Of a stretch of DNA of 64,000 nucleotides, positions 59,332 to 64,000 are shown piece by piece (positions within the stretch are counted from its first letter, which is position 1; the number at the start of each line of letters is the position of its first letter). Source of the stretch: Monoplex corrugatus (lineage: Eukaryota > Mollusca > Gastropoda > Littorinimorpha > Ranellidae); assembly GCA_030674185.1 (NCBI GenBank), contig CM060307.1, positions 75,641,135 to 75,705,134 on the forward strand, read 5' to 3'. Made by a program: the position numbers and the translations under genes. A model generated the notes under the pieces. It was not told the origin of the DNA and ran no database searches. It worked only from the letters and a program-made list of their open reading frames with translations.

Positions 59332-60704
59332 TTCAAAAGCAAGAGCAAACTTGGTTGATAGATATATTTCTCTGAATGTGTCATGCATGCTGCATTCCAG
59401 TTTCAGTTCTCTCGAGTCTCTGTATTTGTAAAGTTCCATGCACTAACACTGCAAATGCCATGTAATGAAATAGGATCCAGAGTAATCATGGCAAATGCCA
59501 TAAGTCTGTATGTATGCTGGCAGAATTGATTGAGGTTCTGCCTTACTAATTGGTTTTATGTACTATTGTCTGTCTGTGTTTAAAAACATAAAATCAGGGC
59601 ATAATTTAGTGAATTGCACCTCTATATCACTAATACTCCAGCATGCTCTATAAAAACATTATGAATATGAACATTCTCAGTTTGATGGGCAATCATGTCA
59701 ACTTGTGTTTGTTTAGCAGAACGGATTACGCATAGTTTACTAAAATGATTTATTTTGACAATGTCTTGAGGTTCCTGCTTTTCATAGCGCTGCAGTTTTG
59801 ATCCCAACCTCGAATTGTTAAAACAGTCTATACTTCCTATACTGAAACAAATTTCTCTACAGGGAACTCTACCCATTGCAAGGGCAAAGCTATTCCATAG
59901 AAATTACTCACAATATTATCAAATCGACCAAACACATTTCCACTAGTTTTAGTCTATCACAACAGAACACTTGTACCGGAAGCAAATTATCCCACAAATA
60001 TTTTCTTTTGATTTTAACAGAACACAAAAACACAAATGCATAAAATGGTTCCTGCACCATGAAAAATGGTTTCTGCACCATGAAAATCTTCATGCAGTCA
60101 CCCATTTGAAAAAAAGTCTGTCAGTCAGTGTGTCTGTCTGTCACTTCCTGATTCTGTCTGACTGACTATTGTCTGTGTGTCTACATATCTTCCGGTAATG
60201 TGTCTACCTCTCTGTTGATATCATGGCGTATGTGTGTAGTGTTTTATGCTATTGTGACAATGATGTTTATGTATTACGAGCCGAGTAGCTGCACATTGAA
60301 ATTTTCTAACACGGAATAATTGAAAAATATTGTTTTGTTGTATATTGCATGTAGTATGCTGCAGCTGCTGCTGCTACTACTACTACTCCTACTCATACTG
60401 CTACTACAACCACCACCACCACCAGTAATAATAATAATGATAATAATAACAATAACAACAACAACAGCAACAATAACAATGATGATATAACAACAATAAC
60501 AATAACAACAATAATGATAGTGATCATAATATTGATAATAATGATAGTGATGATGAAGTTTCTAAGGTGCCAAAGGTCATGCACTCTCATCATTCACCAA
60601 AGCAATCACCAGCAATGACGATATCTCCAGGACACAAAGCACATGCAAACTGGGAGGGGGAGAAGGGTATATGACCTCTGACCCAAGCCACCATCCTCCC
60701 TATG

Positions 60705-60803
<99 letters not shown>

Positions 60804-60807
60804 ATGT

Positions 60808-60872
<65 letters not shown>

Positions 60873-61798
60873 ACCCAAGTTGTCATTTTCTGTCATACAC
60901 ATATATTCTCTCTTATTTTCTTTTCTTTTTTTTCTTTTTTACCAAGACTTCAGAAAGGCAAGAAAGCTAATTGGGCCTCAAGGGTTAGGACCTGGTGAAT
61001 GAACCTATCTGTCCAATAATTTTGTGCCAGGCAGCTGGGTGAAAGCCCTACTCTTCATGATTTTCAACTGCCAAGGGATCTTTTGTATGCACAGTCCAGA
61101 AGGCACACAGGTGTGACTTGTTTTTCATCCCCTTCTGAAGGACTGGACATTCAGTTCAATTTTCTAGTCAAACTGAGGAGAAAAGTTGAGGCCTGTATGG
61201 GAAATGAATCCTGGAACCTCGAGTTTAATTATTAGCAGGAAAACATCTTGACCATTTTGCTACTCTTCTCCCTTATCTAGTCTGCCTCTCACTGCTGTGT
61301 AAGATATATTGATTGTGCAGCAGGAGATGGGAAATGGAATGTGTTTTGTTGAATTATTGAAAATATGAATCTTTACATAAATATGCTCTTACTGGTTGTC
61401 ATTTGATATCAAGATCTATTATATAACATGAAATCAATTGGTCCCTATTATGGTGGTTGTTTGAGTATGATAAGGTAGGGTAATCATTTGATGATGATTA
61501 TGTTAAAATTGCATTGCTGGATGCTGGGGAGAAATCTATATTATAATATACTATGTTTACCTGCAGAATCTGTTGTTAGAAGCTGGCTGCATTCTCTTGC
61601 AGAATGAGGAAACAACTTCCATGTTGTAATTTTGTAATGTTTTTTTAATTTCAAGTGCAAGTCGCTTACGGAAGGTTCAGAGCCTTCTTGAGGGAGAAGG
61701 CACTGATGGGGGGAAGAAGTCATCAGGAATTGATGCCATCCTCTGTGTTTCAGGTATATTGAAGATGTAACATTCAGAATGTTAGATTTTATTTTTCA

Positions 61799-61857
<59 letters not shown>

Positions 61858-61872
61858 GTGTGTGTATGTGTA

Positions 61873-61933
<61 letters not shown>

Positions 61934-63930
61934 AGAATCTGGTTATTATGTATTTTGTAGCACTTGGCTTGTTACTTTCTGTGTTTGTGAAGTAAGCAAT
62001 AATGATATATTAGGGAACTTGCATATCCATCATGTGCTTGTAGTTCCGTTCAGTGCTGAAATCACAAAAACAAGTGATCATTGAAGATTTTCTGAATTGA
62101 AACTAAAAGAGCCAGTACATGGTACTAATATATTGATTTAGTTTTAACCATTATCAATCCTTTTGACACCATGTGATCTGTTTATTTATCTTCACTATTT
62201 ACAGTATTAGGCATGTATTTTTTGGACATGGTTACCATTGTGATTTTTGTCAACAATGATGTATGCCTATATTACCCTAACTTAGCTTCTGTGACTATGA
62301 CAAAACAGTAGCAGAGTCATGATGTCTGAAAAATTTAAAAGCACCACCACCACCACCACCACCACCACCACCACCACCACCACCATCATCACCACCACCA
62401 ACAACAACATCAGCAACTACAAAAAGTCAGAATGTGCTGTACCGAAACATCTTATATAACATCTTATAGCTAAATTACTATGAAGTAACTGAGGATAAAG
62501 TGACATTAGCCGCAGTTTCTGTCAAGTTTATTGGAGAGAGGATTTTTTGTGATCAGCTTAGCTTTATAAACACAGACATGCATGCAGCACACATGTGCAT
62601 GTGCGTGCACCCTCACCCACACCCACACCACACACACACACACACACACCCACACACCCACACACACCCACACACCCACACCCCACATCCACACACACCC
62701 ACATGCACCCCCCCCCCCCCCCCCGTGCATCCCCCACCCCCACCCCTACATACCACACATACACACACGCTCTCACATATACAAGGCTCTTGTAAAGGCT
62801 TTTCAAATACTCGATAGAATTTACATATGAGAAAGATTGTAACATTTCCACTTTCTTTTCAGGAATTGATGGGCGTTACAATGAAGGCTGTTATGAGCTT
62901 ATCAACTACCTTCTGTTTGGATTCTTTGATGTCAGAAAAGCTGAACTGGAAAGGTTTGTGATTTATCTTTTTCAGTCATTTTGTAATGCACTGTTGCTTT
63001 ACTTTTGAGACCAATGCCAGCATTTCTTATTGCTTAAATAATTTTTTGAAAAAAAGTCTACGCATAAGCACATTTTGTGTGTTCATACTTTAAATTGTAG
63101 AAAATTTTATCAGCTGCCATGGTATTGAAAATTTACATCAGGCTCATTATTATTGGTATTGAGATTAACTGATATTCAGCATTTGCATTTGTATTCAATA
63201 TTGAACATTTTTATGAGTTTTGAATGGGATGAATGCATAAAGATAAGCATAAAATGTGATGTAAATTTCAATTTCAATATCAAATTGCACATTTTATAAA
63301 CCAGTAGGCCTACTTGGAGTTTTGTATTTTGTAAAAATATCAGAAGAATGGGAATTTGTTATGATGAATGTGGCCTCTGTTTATAAAATGGATATGAATC
63401 TTCAAGCTGGGATTAAAGAAATAGTTTTCCTATCATAATAACAAGGAAAATATCTGTCTGTCTTGCAAGCACAATTGTTTTTAGCCCTGTGACAGTTTTT
63501 CTGCATGTACATGAGGATTTCATCAGAGGGAATGAGAAGTCTTCTTTTTCACCTTGAAAAGTCTTTATCTTGCTTCCAGTTATGTAATTATTTTCCCCCT
63601 CATGTTGGCCAATTTGTATTCAACTACTGTGTTTAATTGTTCTGCTTTGCAAGTTGCTTGTATAAACAAACAAAGAAACAAAGAAACAAAGAAACAAAGA
63701 AACAAACAAACAAACAAACAAACAAATTCAAGAAAGGAAGGAAGAAAGAAAGAAAAAAACAAAACAAAAACAAAACCCCAAACAAACAAACAGGCAAACT
63801 CTCAAAAGACAAGCAAAACCCAACCAACCAGTTGCTCATTCCTGACACTCTGTACTCCTCCTCCCTTTTCTTTGTGAAAAAAACTTATTTCCTTGTTTCA
63901 GATCTGGATTTCCTGAAGAAGTCATTGATG
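58172..63930 (+). CDS. DNAAF9: DNAAF9 (C20orf194)-like protein, first four coding exons (partial)
   Basis: Exons: 58172-58248 (ATG at 58172-58174), 61656-61753, 62863-62953 and 63902-63930. All have GT-AG boundaries with matching phases, and the gene continues past the right edge. The 98 or so residues are basic at first ([15 protein letters not shown]), then [42 protein letters not shown] and [10 protein letters not shown]. The run GIDxRYNEG followed by NYLLFG and SGFPEEVxD is, from memory, the start of vertebrate C20orf194, renamed DNAAF9, a cytosolic factor for dynein arm assembly in cilia. The exon 2 acceptor is a tandem AAG...AAG pair, so the exon could start at 61656 or 61662 without breaking the frame. 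Confidence in exons is high, in the name moderate. Confidence 0.7.
59127..59325. repeat. (GT)n and (GA)n microsatellites
   Basis: GT runs 59127-59193 and a GA run 59270-59324 in intron 1 of the DNAAF9-like gene. Confidence 0.95.
60358..60560. repeat. Trinucleotide-rich region (CTG, CTA, ACC, AAT, AAC)
   Basis: Successive short trinucleotide runs of changing motif. Confidence 0.9.
60704..60870. repeat. (CT)n then (CA)n microsatellite
   Basis: CT run followed by about 140 bp of CA, with a CACATGTGTAC palindrome in the middle. Confidence 0.95.
60990..61270. repeat. Dispersed repeat with tRNA-like B box
   Basis: GCCAAGGGATCTTTTGTATG, CACAGTCCAGAAGGCACACA and GAATCCTGGAACCTCGAG, whose complement resembles a B box. 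It reads as an old SINE-like insertion in intron 1. Confidence 0.5.
61801..61932. repeat. (GT)n microsatellite
   Basis: Begins 47 bp after the exon 2 donor of the DNAAF9-like gene. Confidence 0.95.
62341..62402. repeat. (ACC)n trinucleotide repeat
   Basis: About 20 CAC/ACC units with one CATCATC interruption, then AAC units. Confidence 0.95.
62608..62772. repeat. (CACACC)n and poly-C tract
   Basis: CA/CCCACA mixture with a C16 run near 62708, about 100 bp upstream of the exon 3 acceptor. Confidence 0.93.
63663..63795. repeat. (AAAC)n / (GAAA)n tract
   Basis: Tetranucleotide AAAC and AAAG units on the plus strand in intron 3, about 110 bp before the exon 4 acceptor. Confidence 0.93.
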
Positions 63931-64000
63931 GTGAGTACGTTTTATTGGTGCTTGTTTGTGTTTTTTTTTCTTTTTAGATGTCTTTCAATATTTACTGTTG

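Overview
This is eukaryotic, intron-rich, repeat-rich DNA that reads as a metazoan and most probably a mollusc (marine gastropod-like). That is an inference from spliced animal genes, long (CA)n/(GA)n tracts, tRNA-headed SINEs ending in runs like 'aatcaatcaatc', frequent 'gtaggcctac' motifs, and a dense mix of Penelope, non-LTR, piggyBac-like and pogo-like remains. No bacterial, organellar or viral genome is seen.

Three host genes can be read exon by exon. (1) Minus strand, 646-9947: the 5' and middle part of a Polycomb RING-finger gene, closest to PCGF6, running off the left edge. It has six coding exons, one of only 19 nt, and a 6.2-kb intron filled by a 34-bp minisatellite (2492-6408, about 115 units) and a LINE fragment. 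(2) Plus strand, 15266-42318: a complete 10-exon NOP56 gene, 572 codons, the box C/D snoRNP core protein. Its introns are packed with mobile DNA: a piggyBac-like relic in intron 2, an antisense spliced DDE-like transposase-family pseudogene in intron 3, a TTAA-type palindromic MITE in intron 5, and two 2.76-kb TIR elements in intron 7. (3) Plus strand, 58172-63930 and beyond the right edge: the first four coding exons of a gene resembling DNAAF9 (C20orf194).

Between NOP56 and the DNAAF9-like gene (about 44.5-57.7 kb) lies a graveyard of elements. It holds a pogo/Tigger transposase pseudogene, an RTE-like LINE interrupted by an L2/CR1-like LINE, a tRNA-like retrosequence, an LINE with a C-terminal restriction-like endonuclease, a second RTE-like 3' end, and a Penelope-like element flanked by inverted terminal repeats.

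The best leads are four. The paired 2.76-kb TIR elements have clean 7-bp target duplications and no recognisable gene, and one ends 44 bp before a NOP56 splice acceptor. The intron-containing DDE-like gene is nested antisense in NOP56. The higher-order 34-bp array fills a PCGF6 intron. The Penelope-like copy carries inverted pLTRs and hammerhead-like cores. All identities and copy counts were judged by eye.
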